In this document: positions 45,715 through 59,006 of the stretch, one piece after another | Numbering within the stretch: position 1 is the stretch's first letter | How the letters are laid out: each line of letters begins with the position of its first letter | NCBI GenBank assembly: GCA_943737045.1 | Contig: CALSFV010000007.1 | Coordinates: forward strand, 335,001 to 399,000 | Direction of reading: 5' to 3' | Length of the DNA stretch: 64,000 nt | Source of the DNA: Parapristionchus giblindavisi | Taxonomy: Eukaryota; Nematoda; Chromadorea; Rhabditida; Diplogasteridae | Made by a program: the position numbers and the translations under genes | Notes under the pieces: generated by a model | Told to the model about the DNA's origin: nothing | The model's input: only the letters and a program-made list of their open reading frames with translations | The model's database searches: none

Positions 45715-45862
45715 CATTATTCCAAAATATATTTTGAAATTTATACTAAAATATTATTCCAAAATATATTTTGAAATTTATTCTAAAACATTATTCCAAA
45801 ATATTTTCTGAAATTTATTCTAAAACATTATTCCAAAATATTTTCTGAAATTTATTCTAGAA
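45715..45862. repeat. 37-bp tandem repeat, four copies
   Basis: Unit ATTATTCCAAAATATATTTTG followed by AAATTTATACTAAAA, period 37; the last two copies share TTTTCTG in place of ATTTTG. AT-rich minisatellite. Confidence 0.85.
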
Positions 45863-47109
45863 TACACATGCATTTTTCATTTTTGTATAGAGGGATTTCT
45901 ATCGCCTAATGTGATAACGGTTGTGGGTGGTTGTTCATAATGGGAATTATTTCAGGTACGAATTTGAGAAAATTGAACGATAATATTGTGAGGGAGATTT
46001 ATCAACCCTGCACGGAAGGGTTTAGGAGGGAAACTATTTGATGGGGTGTATTCCAAGTATCTATACTTCTAGTGGCACATGGTGGTAGGAATCTTATAAA
46101 GGAGAATCTTATAAAGGTATTGCGAAGGAAGAATAGAAAAAAGACTAGACGGGAAAAAGCAATAAAAACGTCCAAACATTTTTTTAAAAATCGCAAAAGT
46201 GCTTATTGTTAGTATTTTGGTGATAACCGCTAGTTTTGGGCTATCATTTACCCAAATGTGGGCAATTCATATACACGAGAATGGAAAGTTGTCTATATGT
46301 TGGGAAATTAGCCTATATTTGCACCAGTCTGCTTCCTTTGTTTGAAAAACACTTCATTAATTCAACACAATACGAGTTTTTCTTCTTTTTTCTTTAACTA
46401 TTTCAAAAAAATATTATAAAAATTTTCTATTTTGAAAAGTACTTCTGCTGCTTCTGCTCCTGCTTCTGGTTAGAAAATTTTCTAGTCTCCAAGATGGTCA
46501 GAAAACAGAAAAGAAATAGAAAATTCAGAAACAGATATTTCCAGAAAATTTTAACCAGGGCCCACGTCAAAATTTCCAAACCTTCCAACTTTCCAAAACT
46601 TATTCGTAATCAGCATCAAGAACTGATTCAATTGAAGTGAAGTGTGAGGTGAAACGTTTACATGACAATCTTCCTTGTGCACAGCAATTCAGCCATATTT
46701 CAGCCTTTATCCTGTATTATATTCATGGTGAGATAATTCATAAACAGGTACTCTTCATCTTAGTTTCAAGGCATTTCGTTTTAGTTTTTTTGTTCATCCC
46801 GAAAGGAAAAGATTAGATTCACGGTAGTATACACAATCGTTACAAAAGATCAATATACAAATCGATTTGGTTATCATATAGATAAAGGTGGAGATAATTT
46901 ACAAAATAAAGGAAAAACCTAAAAGAAAGAATGAGCGGGGCTTGAAAGAATTCGTGAAAACATTGGTCAAAAATAAAGTAAATTCATAGAAGACGACGAA
47001 AGAGAGAAAAGGGTCAAGTATGGAGACAAGACTGTACATGTGTGGTCGGGGGAACAGATGAAGTGTGTACAGATGGACCTTATCCCACAATAGAATCAAT
47101 TCATTCCAA
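45863..47109. other. Intergenic, 3' flank of MEMO1
   Basis: No recognisable coding exon. Contains the region into which the MEMO1 transcript must end. Purine-rich stretches around 46920-47040 give minus-strand open frames without family similarity. Confidence 0.5.
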
Positions 47110-49803
47110 TCAATTCTTAGGATGAATGAATAGTGCTCCTGCTGCATATGATACGGATGAATCATTCACACTACGAACCTGTAATCATGTCATTAATATA
47201 ATATTAATATTCTTTACAACAATTGCTCAATCAAATATAAACTTATTTTTCATTAGCCGATGAGAGGCCAAACCCCGCGGGGAACGCCATAATTCAACCT
47301 ATTTATCCCAAACTATTTTGGTTACAAAAAAACGACGACATAAAAACGCCAACCAAATTCTATACTGAACTCGAATAAAGCGCTACATATTTCACAACAT
47401 TTTGTCCAATCAAATAATGAATATAAGAAGAGTAGATGTGAATGCGATACCTGATTTGACTGAGAGTAACGAAGGAATCTAAACTCATGAGTGTGATTAT
47501 TCGATTGACGGAAATGTTCAGCAGCCTCAAAAGAAAAAGATCTTTTTCATTATCATTCTTATGGATACAACACATTGAAAAATTTATTGATTTTCTTATC
47601 AAAAAAATTATTCTACAACACATCGACTATTTCATTTGCACCAAACATGAAAGGAATGAAATATATTTTAAATCATTTCGTCTTTTTCAGAGATGTGGAA
47701 GCAAAACATCAATTAATTTTTTTTCGTCCTTTCTTTCCTTTCGTACAAAAATAAGGGGATAGAATTCTCGACTTCTCAGAAGAAGAAAATTTCTTGTCGA
47801 GGTGTCCTCTGGGTGAATATAATGATCATACGTGAGCAATCTTTTGCCGATGCAAATTAGAATTGGTTGGGTTGGGTGCAAAAATCTGGCAAATTATTTT
47901 CCTGTATAAGATAGCAAGGGGATGGTATGGGCTTCTTCTTATCACGTTAAACGGGGTCAGGAAAACTAGTCTTCGTGTGCCATAGTAGTCGATTCAGCGT
48001 GTGTCGTTCCGTCAGCTTGAGTTCCTTGAAGTCCTTCTTGATCAATTCCGTCCATCTGAGCTTCGGTCTTCCTCTTGGTCTTCTTCCTTGTGGTGAGTAC
48101 TGAATCATCCTTCTGCATACGTGGTCTCTTTCTCTCCTCTTCACATGTCCGTACCATCTCAGTCTTTTCTCTCGGATCTTTTCATTAATCGGTCTTACTT
48201 TCATCATTCCTCTAAGCACTTCATTTCTTATTCTATCAGACAGGGTAACTCCACATGCCCATCTCATCATCCTCATCTCAGTACACATCAACTTTGCTTC
48301 TTGTCTATCCGTCATCGGCCATGTCTCACTTCCATACATCAGTGCTGGTCTAATCACAGTCTTATACACTTTGCCCTTCACTCGAATCGCTACTCTCCTA
48401 TCTCTTAATACTCCACTGCAAGCTTTCCACTTACTCCAAGCACACTTCACTCTATTATCGATATCCCGTTGTGCATCACCTTCTGTCGCTATCACTGATC
48501 CCAGATACTTAAAGTGGTCTACTCTCTTTATCACTTCTCCATCCACATCGGTCATTATCTTAGGACCGCACTCATACCCAATGAACTCTGTTTAATGTAT
48601 TTAATGTTTAATGTATGTTTAATGTAATTAATTTAATGTATGATAAATTAAATTAAATTATATTAAGTGGGATGTAAAAAATTTGTTTCATTTTTGATCG
48701 AATTTTGGCTGAATCATTTTCATTTTAAGTGAATTTTGGCTAAGCGGGGTGAGCAGTAGTGTTCCGCATTCGTGCATTAGTCGTGCAATAATTGCATCAT
48801 TTTCAGTCATCAGTGACATTTAGCGGTCGTTATTTTAATGCTTTTCTTTGTTAGATAAATGCAAATTCCAATGAAGCATTAAAAATAGCGACCGCTAAAT
48901 GTCACTAATGATTGAAAATGATGCAACTATTGCACGAATTGCACGACTAATGCACGAATGCGGAACACTAGTGAGCAGGGTGCCAAAACCGGATGGGTGT
49001 TGTCTCTATCGACAATGCCGCACAAGTATAATAATGATTTACTTGAAGCATAAGACAGATAGGATTTCGTCCACATATCGTATTCTGTGTTCTCTTAAGA
49101 TATTCATTGAAATGAGATGGTTGAAGACGACATATTGCATCCATTCCCTGTTCATATTATCGATTAACTCATTCATCTATTTTAGGCTAATGTTTCGGCT
49201 GATCGATTTATTGATTAATTAGTTTAATCATCGATTTTCATTAACAATAAAATCGTTAAAAAACAAAGATTACATTTGCGATAATCTCAGATTATGTGAG
49301 TTCATTGGATCTTTCCATATGTTGATACATCTTCATCCGTACTATTTTAAAAGAGAGTAAACCCTACCAACCTGCTTGTCCAGAGTGCTGATCTGCTCGT
49401 ATATAGACTGAGTTGAACTCTGATCGTATGGAGTAAAGTGGAATCTGCTTCCTACAAGAGATCATTGCACATTACACTATCAGGTACATAATTTCGAGTG
49501 ATTAAAAAACTAACTTTTACATATTATAACACAGCGAAAATAAATGGAAAATGTACCCCAATGACAGAAATCCGAGGATATGACAAAGAGTGAGTGAGGA
49601 TCTTCGAGATATCGAGCAAAGATGGAACCGTAGGTGGTCTTGAATGGAATGTAAATAATTAGAGTACGGTATGACTACACCCTTTTCTTTGTGTAGGGTG
49701 ATAGATAGAAGGGGAAGATATATTACCTGTTTGTTTCCATTCAATGAACCAACGAGAACGGGAATAATTGAATATGAGTCTGATGGTTGTCTGCAATGCA
49801 ATG

Positions 49804-49854
<51 letters not shown>

Positions 49855-52226
49855 GTTATTATTTATATTATTATTAATTGTTCTCATTATGATATTCAAT
49901 ATTATTCATTATTGTTAATATTATCTTTGTTTGCATTATTAATGTAATCTGAAGATCAGTATAGTGATGACAAAAAGGAAAGACCACAATCCCAGTATTA
50001 TATTTTTGTCGTCAACAATAATAAATTTGCCTAGCCCGGTAATTACATGTTACCTCGGGGACAATTAATGAAATTCTCGAAATTCTGATTATTACAGGTA
50101 ATCAACGGAAAAATTATACCACACATGGAGCGATGTGAGGTGAAATTTATCTATTTTTTTAGTTATGCAACAATTTTGCAAACAGTTAGCATCCACTTAA
50201 ATGCGCGAGAGCATTCGTCAATCACAACCATAATTGTCTACCGTACCTCTCCATAACCTTGGCCAAGAATGGTAGTTGCATTTCGATGGAATGTTCCGCT
50301 TCTTCATCTTTTCTGCCCATCCATTCAAAATGTCCTGTCGAGTAGAGCTCCTCAGTTATCTTCAAATCGATTTAGCAATATCGATAGAATTGCGAATATA
50401 CAGAAATCTTTAAATGTAACGTCTCCCACCATCAGTAAGTGGTCTATAAATTAAATTCATTTCTTTGTTTTCAGATAAAAATTGCACGACGAATAGCCCG
50501 CTGATTTCCACTTGTCATCTTTAATCTAAGCTTTTACATTCATTATAAAGGAGAATTATTTATGTGTCAGCATGCGATAGGTTAAAAAATGAAATGTAAT
50601 TAGTGGGCTACATATAGTTCCATTCTACAGGAGCATCCGAATTGAAAATTACAAAAAAAGGATAATTTTACAGGGGCATGACATTTTTTTTTAAATTTCA
50701 CCTAAACGTTATTTTTTATAAGGGGCAGATTAAATTTTCGAAAATACTTTTTTTTGCAGGTGGCACCCTCAAGCGCCCATGGATGGTAAAGATGTAGATA
50801 ACCTCTCTATCGACATTGATATCTCCTAGAGGAGTACGATACTTCGCACATGTGGTCAGAGCACATCCATTGAGACATACAACATGTGATGGTCCCATCA
50901 CGAAGATACGGCGGCTGTAAGCGCCAAATATTGATTGATTTATGAGAAAAATATCAGAGATAAAGAATGCGTATTGTTAATAAATTATCTATGAAAAAGG
51001 AAACATACACATTCTCTGGGGCAATTTGTTTGAAGGCATACGCTGCTGTTGAACCACAGTATGAATAGCCGGCATGACTATAAAATTAATTAATAAATCG
51101 TTGTTCGATCACATAAATAAGCAGCTTACTTAGCAGATGCCCTTTCCCAATTGCTAAATTCCTGCACATCAGGACCCAATTAGTCCAAAGTGCACAGTGT
51201 TTCTACAACACAGAGAGAGCACTAAGAGAAAGTTTGGCAAAATGCCAAAAATACGGTATGGTGCACTCTCGTCTGCGCTCTCTCACTTCTGAGTACCACC
51301 TCTCTCTTTTTCGCTATACCTTTTCCTCTGTCACACAATGACCGCTCTCGAAACACTATGAAGTGAATTTATCGTCTATCAGTCCTGTGTTACTCAGGCA
51401 AACAGTCGAATGTATTTTGCAGCAAAGAAAAGTTAAAATGGTACGAAAAATGTACCAAAGATGCATTTTGCAGCCACAGCTTCGAAAAAGCTTCGAAAAG
51501 TTATTGAATTGTTATAGAATTGCTACTAAAAGGTAAAAAGCCTTGAAAAGCTAGGAAAAGCTAAGAAAAATGCATGCAAAATGTCTGCATTATTCATTTA
51601 TTTTGACATCTGAAATGCATTTGAGTTAGCTGCAGAATGCATTCGACTGTTTGCCTGAGTACAATTCAACATGGTGGACATAGAGGTACTTACGGTGTGA
51701 TGATGGCACGGGCACATCCCACTGGTTCTCCGGCTGCATTCAACCACTCACGAAGCTCACGAGATAGATCACGGGGATTCTCAACATAAATCGATTATAC
51801 TATATGCCAATGCGAATGATACTGATTGATAATGATTATATATGACTATAATATCTTCTAAGATTCGACAGTAGCACCCAAACTGCCACTGTACCCCACC
51901 CTAAACCGATATCGCTACCGAAGCGACGGACATCCATAAACCCCTCTGTTATTCGTTTTTAATGTTACATATACTACGATGGAATAAAGAATAAGAATAA
52001 GAACATATTGTTTCAAAGGACTATCGTATCCTTGTTCCTATCAATATGAAAACTTCAATATGCGTTTACGAATAAGCTGGTTATTTTGTTGTTCTAGTTC
52101 AAAAAAGGTGAATGTTGATTACGTCTTACAAAAAAAAGAGAAAATTTTGTGATAAACGAAAGAATACCTTAGTATACCATGAACCAGCATGAGAGGCCGA
52201 ACGTGATATTACTCCATTTGAGGACA
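47110..52226 (-). CDS. MEMO1: MEMO1 family protein (mediator of cell motility 1), ~304 aa
   Basis: Copper-binding redox/signalling protein homologous to class III extradiol dioxygenases. Exons in reading order: 52226-52168, 51779-51694, 51077-51009, 50914-50803, 50359-50247, 49790-49727, 49638-49557, 49451-49372, 49147-49043, 47525-47451, 47178-47110; phases agree throughout. Family landmarks: S-H-A-G-S-W-Y near the N-terminus, P-H50-A-G-Y-S-Y-C-G, G-P-S-H82, [16 protein letters not shown]247-G-R-N-P, and [11 protein letters not shown] at the end. H50, H82 and C247 match the human metal ligands H49, H81 and C244. Length is close to human (297 aa). The first exon starts with TG after an acceptor, so the start codon is probably split, with its A at the end of an unlocated upstream exon. 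Introns contain an RTE fragment and two MITEs. Confidence 0.95.
47947..48555 (-). pseudogene. RTE/Bov-B-type retrotransposon RT C-terminus, 5'-truncated
   Basis: A 202-codon frame in the ninth intron of MEMO1. It shows the C-terminal region of RTE-clade reverse transcriptases: F-K-Y-L-G-S-V-I, then [11 protein letters not shown], then E-M-R-M-M-R-W-x-C-G, then R-L-R-W-Y-G-H-V and R-G-R-P-x-x-R-W. The endonuclease and RT catalytic domains are missing, the usual result of incomplete target-primed reverse transcription. The frame is undamaged, so the insertion is fairly young. It runs in the same direction as the host gene. Confidence 0.9.
48759..48968. mobile_element. TA-flanked MITE in MEMO1 intron, 210 bp
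   Basis: Ends GTGTTCCGCATTCGTGCATT and its complement, TA on both sides (48757-48758, 48969-48970). The arms extend ~85 bp each through TTTAGCGGTCG and TGCATCATTTTCA. Confidence 0.85.
49804..49860. repeat. (TTA)n microsatellite
   Basis: About 17 uninterrupted TTA triplets in an intron of MEMO1, followed by less regular TTA/TTG. Confidence 0.95.
51393..51659. mobile_element. TA-flanked MITE in MEMO1 intron, 267 bp
   Basis: Ends CTCAGGCAAACAGTCGAATG and the near-complement CATTCGACTGTTTGCCTGAG, with TA at 51391-51392 and 51660-51661. The centre is rich in GAAAAGC/AAGCTTCG words. No coding capacity. Confidence 0.85.
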
Positions 52227-54930
52227 CTAACAATAGAATAGAATAGAACATTAGAAAGATCAATTATCAAGTAAAGTTGAGTACAAAAGTCACGAAAAGA
52301 AAGTAAAAAGGAAACAAGAGAGAGTGTGTTATAAACGAGGATAGTTCTTTCTGCTTTTCTATTTTTGTGACTTTTGAACACAATGAGCCGAAAAATGCTT
52401 AGCCTAATGTGTTGCTTACACGATTGCCTAACGACACCTCCGCTTAGACTTATGAATACCGTATGTATAGATGAGCGTTACTTATATGTAGGATGATATA
52501 TGTATATATGTTTACATGCCCAGAAAATTACGGTAATCTTCAGCAGTCTGCGCTTTTCTCTTTCACTCTACCCATATTATAATGTTTTCCGATGACTTAT
52601 GTGCAATAATTCGATCAACAACAAATATTTCAGAAATTAGTGAAATTGACTGGGGCTTAGATCTGCATATAAAGAGACAACTAACTTGTTCAATCGTATT
52701 GGTAATAAGTGATATTGTATGATAGATAGTATGTCCAGATGTATTGATGAAGACGAATCAGATTGGATGTATGAGGTAGATAGACCCGTATAAGAGAAAT
52801 AACAGTTTGAATAGTTTTGTCGACTACAAAAGTTCTATTTGGTGTTGGTATAGATAATGTCTATTTGATGATGAGATCTGAAAGGGCATATTATAGATGA
52901 ATAAGTTGAATAATTAGTAAAAAATTGTCTAGTCATCCATGTCTTACCAAAGAACCCTTCAAACCTTTACCATCTTCACAAAATCCAAAAAGCAGGAGAC
53001 ATAACTAATATTATATAATCTTGCAATGTCTACGAGCTTACACAATGCGGCTCCCACTGCCAATACTCAACCGGGAATTAATCAATAATGATTACTTTGT
53101 CGGTGATTAATTCCCAAGATGTCTGTGTGTGTGTCTCCTCTCTCAGGGGGATATAGACTCACTTCGCCAGTTTGAATGAACCGATATTGTGTGCGAAGTC
53201 CTGCAGGGAGAGAACACGGGACTGAAGAAGAGAGTAAGAGATGAGAAGGAGTAGAAAACAGGGAGGACGGGGGAAACAACGAGGGGTAGATGAGAAAGAG
53301 AGACAGAAAGACATTTCGACGGACATTGGGAGAGCGAAGGAGTAGAAGGAGACCGAAAAACAAAAAACAAAAGGCATACATGATAAACTAAAGGCGAATT
53401 CACTATGTCAGCTCCCATCTCATTGATAGTGAAATAGTGTGACATATGAAATAAAATGAAACAACGAAATAGTATTTTTCTGAGGTAATAAAAAATTATT
53501 GGCGAAGGCGAACTGAAGTGAAGGGAAACTGTGGCGAAGAAATGTAAGAGTAGGGAGTAAATGAATGGAGAAGAGACGAGATAACAACTGTAAAGAAGAG
53601 ATGGGAATACAATTAATGTGAAGACAAAAAGGTGGACATTACTAGTAGATAAGAATCTTATGGTAAAAGACGAATCAACTATCAGCTGACCGACTCTTAC
53701 TCTTACTATCGATAATGAATACAAGTTAAAATGTATTATGCCATTTATTCTGCCTTACGTTCCGAGAAGACGTTAGGAAGATATGGAGAGTGAGGGGGAT
53801 GGAAAGCGTGTATCTGTATGTTACAAGAAACAACGAACGCACAAGCAAGACACCAAATTTCTCACGTAATATGGCATATTCCAAATAATCATTCGATAAT
53901 GTTGTCCAGAAAGGATTTCAATCTCTCAAAAGTACCCTGACTCACTATTTGCATCTACGTAAACAAAGAGATGAATCAAAGATGAATCTATCTATGCCAA
54001 GAAACGAACAGACGCAGTGAATATTACCTCATGAGTCTTATTTGTCAGGTAAAAGGTTGCTATAAGTACGATTACCATCCATTATAGATCGATGGTTACG
54101 TATCTTCCTTTTGACATTCAGGGTTTTCCAGATTCAGGGACACAACACAGTTAAAAATTTACGCTGACGTGAACGTAAGGCAAATGTATCGATATTTTTC
54201 GACCTTTTAGTACGGACCAGCGAAAAGACCGCGATAGTAAAAAAATAAAAATAATATAAAATGCCGTATTCATTCGTTCATACCCATTTTCTTATGGAAA
54301 GTGATATCGTGTAATCAACAATTATTTGTTGTTAATGTTGCACTGTATTTAAAAGGATTATTCTTCCACATAACAGTATCCTAAGAAAATGTATTCAATT
54401 GGATCGATGAATCGTGGAAGTCGGACCACTCTCACGAATTCGCCAACAGAAACAACAAAAAAGATTTGTATGTACGAAAATGGTGGCTATGAACGAGATT
54501 TCATACCATTTTTATTTTTAACGGTAGCGGTCATTTTAATTGTCCGTCCTATAAGCTACAGGATGGACAACCAAAATGGTATTTTCATGCAAATGTAAGG
54601 ACGCATTATAGTTGGCTATACTTTCTCCGGGATAGTGCTAGTTGAGAAGTAATAGTAATAGTCAAGGGTTGGTGAGAAGGGGGGAGGGGCAGTCAAATAA
54701 TCAAGTGACAATAGGCAAAAAGACCAATCGAACTACTACTATGCGACGAACGAAAACATGAGTGGGGGAGAAAGGTGAGGCTCTCATTATGAAAACAACT
54801 CATAACAATAGAATCAATCAATAATGTTATGAGTAGATTTAATTACGAGAAGAGAGGAAAACGATAAACAAGGATGAATAAGTGAAGTGATTATTAAACT
54901 ATAATTGGATTGACATTGATGATCGAAAGA
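52227..54930. other. Upstream region of MEMO1, no exon identified
   Basis: Must contain the first (largely untranslated) exon of MEMO1, but I cannot place it. The 193-codon minus-strand frame at 53143-53724 has a low-complexity Ser/Phe/Leu composition from a purine-rich plus strand and is not credible as a gene. Two short GT/AC-rich stretches (52450-52510) are seen. Confidence 0.45.
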
Positions 54931-55168
54931 TCAATGTTTTGTGGCCAGCCAGTGGAGGCGGTCATTTATCCGTTTAAGTGTTAGGAAAATAGATGATGTT
55001 AAGTCATTTGAACGATCAGCCAAACGAATGAGAGAGTGGCACATTCTTTCCATCTCTCTCAGCTGACATGAGCAGAAGAGACCGGGTGGACGCTCTCTCA
55101 CTTTCACACACTCTCTCGCCACTCTAGTTGTCTGCATACTCCTCACTTCGTGTATTATGTAGGCTGTC
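54931..55168 (-). CDS. Possible terminal exon of an unknown gene
   Basis: After a plausible acceptor (GACCATAG/AG) the frame is open to a TGA at 54931-54933. It encodes T-A-Y-I-I-H-E-V-R-S…, a Cys-containing segment and a helical, Leu/Arg-rich C-terminus (R-L-A-D-R-S-N-D-L…W-L-A-T-K-H). Codon use and amino-acid mix look like a real exon, and it lies on the same strand as its neighbours. No upstream exon with matching phase was found and no family is recognised. A short hairpin (CATTGATGATC/GATCAATG) overlaps the stop. Confidence 0.35.
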
Positions 55169-55791
55169 TCTATGGTCGTATCGCCTCATTCAGGAATTGG
55201 CGCACCATTCAAATTTCCACTAGTGAGACGAGAAAAAGACCAAAGTTAGATGAAATCCTCAACTAGAATATCGATCGACAGAGACGCGGAGGAAATAAAA
55301 GTAATAATAAGAAGACAACAGATCATTCAAGCTCTTTTAAATATTATAATATATGAGAATGAGGGAAATATGAGAATGAGGATTCAGTGACCAGTACCCA
55401 TGATGGTCCATTACAACCTCAATTGTCAAGACATGTGAAAAGTTGAAAGTGTCATTTTATTACATTCAATATTGCAAACGTGAAAAATGAAACAGAAGGA
55501 ACAACAACAACAACAGTACAATCCAATCGATACGATCAAAAGAAACAACAAATACAATAACAAATTCACTATTTATATTTTTTTTTCAAAATTAAACGTC
55601 TAAAATCAATCATATAAAATAGTCAATTCAGCGGATAACGCATCGACTTGGACTCATTTTCAGAAAAAATTTCGGAAACCAATATAGATATTTAGGGACA
55701 TAGACTGAAAGAAGTGAAAGTCGAATACGTTCCTTCTATCCACCGACTCAACCAGTCAATAAACAAAAAGAATAAATGAATAAATAAATAT
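55169..55791. other. Spacer between POLR3H and the possible 55.1-kb exon
   Basis: AT-rich with an AAC microsatellite (55502-55514). It holds the 3' end of POLR3H; no exon is recognised. Confidence 0.45.
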
Positions 55792-58562
55792 CTATTCCGC
55801 TCCATCATCATCCTCTTCTTCATCACCTTCATCATCAACATTTCCATTATCCCACCATGCCAAACATCCCAATCCACTCTCATTCATTGCTCCAATGATC
55901 TCAAATGACTTCTCACGACGTTTCTCTTCTTCAGTTAGATCAGGTCGAACGTCTCTAAGAATAATCACATCCTCATGGGTTACGGTAAGAACGACCATGG
56001 TCAACAGAGATCAAAGATCAACGAACTTGAAAACGTTTTCGATGACCTTGAATCGGACAACCTTTCCAGGATCGATGTAGAGCTTGGCGGGGGGTTGGCC
56101 ATCTTCCGTAGGATATCTACACGAAAGGTCAAAGATCAAAGATCAACTTGTATCATTATCATATCATTCTTTTTTTCTTTTCTTTTCTTTTTTTCTTTTA
56201 GACTTTTGTCCCTAAACCTCTCTACCCTTGAATATAGGAGAGCTATTTATGACATTCAATTTATACATAATACTATACATAAGCATAATTTGTTCGATTC
56301 ATATAATCTCTTTTCTGTTCTTCCCTCATGCGACGGAAATCCATCTATCCCTCTTCTGTTCTTATACATATCACCTCTTATCATTATATTTGATGGAATA
56401 AAGAAATAAATAAATAAATTTTAAAAAAAAACAAATATTTCATCTTTTAAAGTCATATTTCCCAATTTACATAAAATAAAATGCTACTGAAATCGCACCA
56501 TCAATAATCCTACATAGCACCGACTGCTCAATGATACAATTTCCCTACGGCTAAATATTATAACAGTAGTACAGTACTCAGACATCTCAATCCTACAGTA
56601 CTCTGCTGTTTCATCTTACAGTATCCCCGATAGATTAATCAAATAGTACTTACTGCCAGTGCCAGATCTGCTCAGCATCTTCGAAGATTGAAGGCGAGGG
56701 AAGTTTGTCGGCCGGAATGAATATATCCTCGAAGAATTGAATGGAAAGGGTGAGACCATCCTGTAGTGAGAATGATAATTAAGATCAAAGATCACTCCAT
56801 ATCAACAAATCAAATAAGTAAGATGCAAAATGAATCGAGTATATCAATTCAATGAATAAATGAAAAGTGACGTATGAACCTTGTTCGATCCAACCACTTT
56901 TGCTTCAATCACTTCATCTTTGAAGGGACGGAAGACCATGTAACGAAACTGAAAAGTTATCATTATTCAATATGTAAACCTACAAATAGACAAATTATTA
57001 AAATTAGAGTATCTTTTGTTCTTTTCTAATTTCATTGCCACCACTATCATTGATGTTACTTATAATTTTGCCAGTAAATTGTAAGAAACGATAAATATTA
57101 ATTATTGACCGGAACACTTATTTATTTGGTACGAGAGTAGCTACAATGTCTCTACGAATTACGAATTGCAAATTATTGTGAAATATAAAATCAGTACGGA
57201 GAACTTCAGGCGGGTTTGATAACGAGCGAGATAGTGCGGAATGGAAAGAGATCACTATCTCTGGGATCACTATTTCTGCATTGAGCAGAGAGCACTTTTG
57301 TGTTTAGCATGTAGTAGCAAGGTTTTTGCACAAATACACACTCACAAAAAAGTTTCCTAGTAAATTCCGTAGCTAAGAACCCTTATATTTAAGGGAATAA
57401 TTCCCTTTATGTAAAGGAATTGTTTTTAGAAAAAAATCTCTGTTTTATAAGTGAATTATTCCCTTATATATAAGGAAATAATTCGGGGGGTCCTTAGCTA
57501 GGGAATTTTCTGTGAGTGCATTTTATACGGACATTATTATTATCTCGATGTGCATGAATTAGCATACCTTAACTCGTGTGTGACCACATCCATCACCAGG
57601 AATGAGTGCAGATTCTCCTACTTCGAGTAGATCATAGAAGGCCACACACAGACCCACACCAGGAACTACCTAAGAATAAAGTATTCTATTTCATATATTA
57701 AATAAGGGCATACATGTAATAAGGTCTGATGCAATGAGGAAATCATACAGCATTTCAGAATAAAGGGGGAATGCTTATATTCAGTTTAAATAGTTAAACT
57801 AGGCACGTTGCCAGGCTGCATATCAAGAAAAGAGAAATTTAAAAATACAATTGATGCTGCGACACTCGTTGCGATTTGAATATAATGTTTTTTTTCGTTT
57901 CTTCTATTCACTTTACTCTTTTGTTTTCCCGCTCTCAAAATTCAGTAAATGAATTATAATATCCACTGTCCTCAACTGATTCGTTGATAACGCGATGGAC
58001 CTACATCGAGTTATACTAATTACATCTCTTCTCTCTCTTTGTCATGATTTAATTTATGATGAAAATAAAGAATAAGAGTAAGAATTTCAACTGCCGTTCT
58101 TATTCTCTCCTGATAAATATAAATAGGAGCAGATATGACTTGCCTTATTGGATAGTCGATTGTTCAATCGCCGCTCGATTGTCTACAATCATCTCATTTA
58201 TTATTACTATTACAATTTAGGAAACTAACAATAAGGCAATCATACAGACTCATGTGTTGTTAAAATCTTGGAAATGTAAAAGTAGTGTTAATTTTTTGAA
58301 TGGAAATGTAGATGGAAAAGTAGCATAATTGACAAAATTTTACTATAAAAACCCTTTCCCGGAGTTTTGGATTACTACTTTTCCAACTACTTTTACAATA
58401 AAAAACACTACTTTTCACTTTTCCATCTACTTTTCCAAGATATTTTTCATTCTACTATCCAACTAGTCAAAAATCATAAATCATTCTTACCTCCTCGACA
58501 TTCTTCCCAAACTCGTGTGGTTTGATCATTACCGTATCCTGCAGGACAGCAAGCACGAACAT
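55792..58562 (-). CDS. POLR3H: RNA polymerase III subunit RPC8 (POLR3H), 213 aa
   Basis: Stalk subunit of RNA polymerase III, paired with RPC9 and paralogous to RPB7. Exons in reading order: 58562-58491, 58182-58144, 57669-57568, 56948-56880, 56760-56654, 56116-56027, 55954-55792; 642 nt, phases consistent. Landmarks: start M-F-V-L-A-V-L-Q-D-T-V, the G-V-G-L-C-V-A-F-Y-D segment, P-G-D-G-x-x-H-T-R-V, F-F-E-D-I-F-I-P, E-A-E-Q-I-W-H-W, and the ending G-L-G-C-L-A-W-W followed by an acidic tail of ~20 residues. Human RPC8 is 204 aa. The 13-codon exon 2 has a GC donor (58142-58143) where all other introns use GT. The last intron is 72 nt and begins with a TTGATCTTTGATC stretch. It lies 444 bp downstream of GTF3C3 on the same strand. 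Confidence 0.96.
57339..57518. mobile_element. MITE in POLR3H intron 3, 180 bp
   Basis: Ends CACTCACA and TGTGAGTG, continuing into AAAAAAGTTTCC/GGAATTTTC and TAGCTAAG/CTTAGCTA pairs; the middle has mirrored AAGGGAATAATTCCCTT blocks. Upstream, about 57100-57180, a stretch (TTATTTATTTGGTACGAGAGTAGC) matches the left arm of the 42.7-kb mariner-type element. Confidence 0.7.
58265..58440. mobile_element. MITE in POLR3H intron 1, 176 bp
   Basis: Inverted ends TCTTGGAAATGTAAAAGTAG and the near-complement CTACTTTTCCAAGA, with a second mirrored pair GTAGATGGAAAAGTAG/CTACTTTTCCAACTAC inside. No coding capacity. Confidence 0.7.
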
Positions 58563-59006
58563 TACTCCACCGACCTCAATTCATTCAATCAATATTTCTA
58601 CTCAAGTTTCGGTTTCAGCTTGATCAACAAGTATATAATTTGGCTGACAACCATTCAAATTAGATTTAGAAGCTAATTAAAATTATTATTATTATTTTAA
58701 TTAACGATTTTATTTCATATTATGTGACAGGTAACAAAATGAGTGGAAATGGATAGTTAGCATATCTTCCTACATCTTAATCAGTTAAACATGGGGTCAA
58801 GGTGAAACAAGGTAAAGAATAGATAACAATACAAAGAACAAATTGAATTGATTCATCCAACAAGTGAAACTTGTAATAAACAACAGTAAGAAGAAAAGTG
58901 AGAAAAGCAATCGATAATCTAAAGCTTATAACGCAGAACAACAAATATGAATATTCCAATAGTGCTTTTAACAGGTTGATAATTCTTCTGAAGCAATCAA
59001 TATTCC
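58563..59006 (-). promoter_or_regulatory. 444-bp GTF3C3-POLR3H intergenic region (possible operon spacer)
   Basis: Lies between the GTF3C3 stop and the POLR3H start on the same strand. TTGAG about 20 nt before the POLR3H ATG could serve as a trans-splice acceptor. No independent promoter motif was recognised. The gap is longer than the ~100 bp usual in Caenorhabditis operons, so shared transcription is only inferred. Confidence 0.35.

Noticed and set aside
53143..53724. 193-codon minus-strand open frame
   Set aside because: Low-complexity Ser/Phe/Leu/Val translation of a purine-rich plus strand, with no family and no splice context; longest single frame of its region by composition only.
55975..56409. 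144-codon plus-strand frame
   Set aside because: Antisense to POLR3H exon 6 and neighbouring introns.
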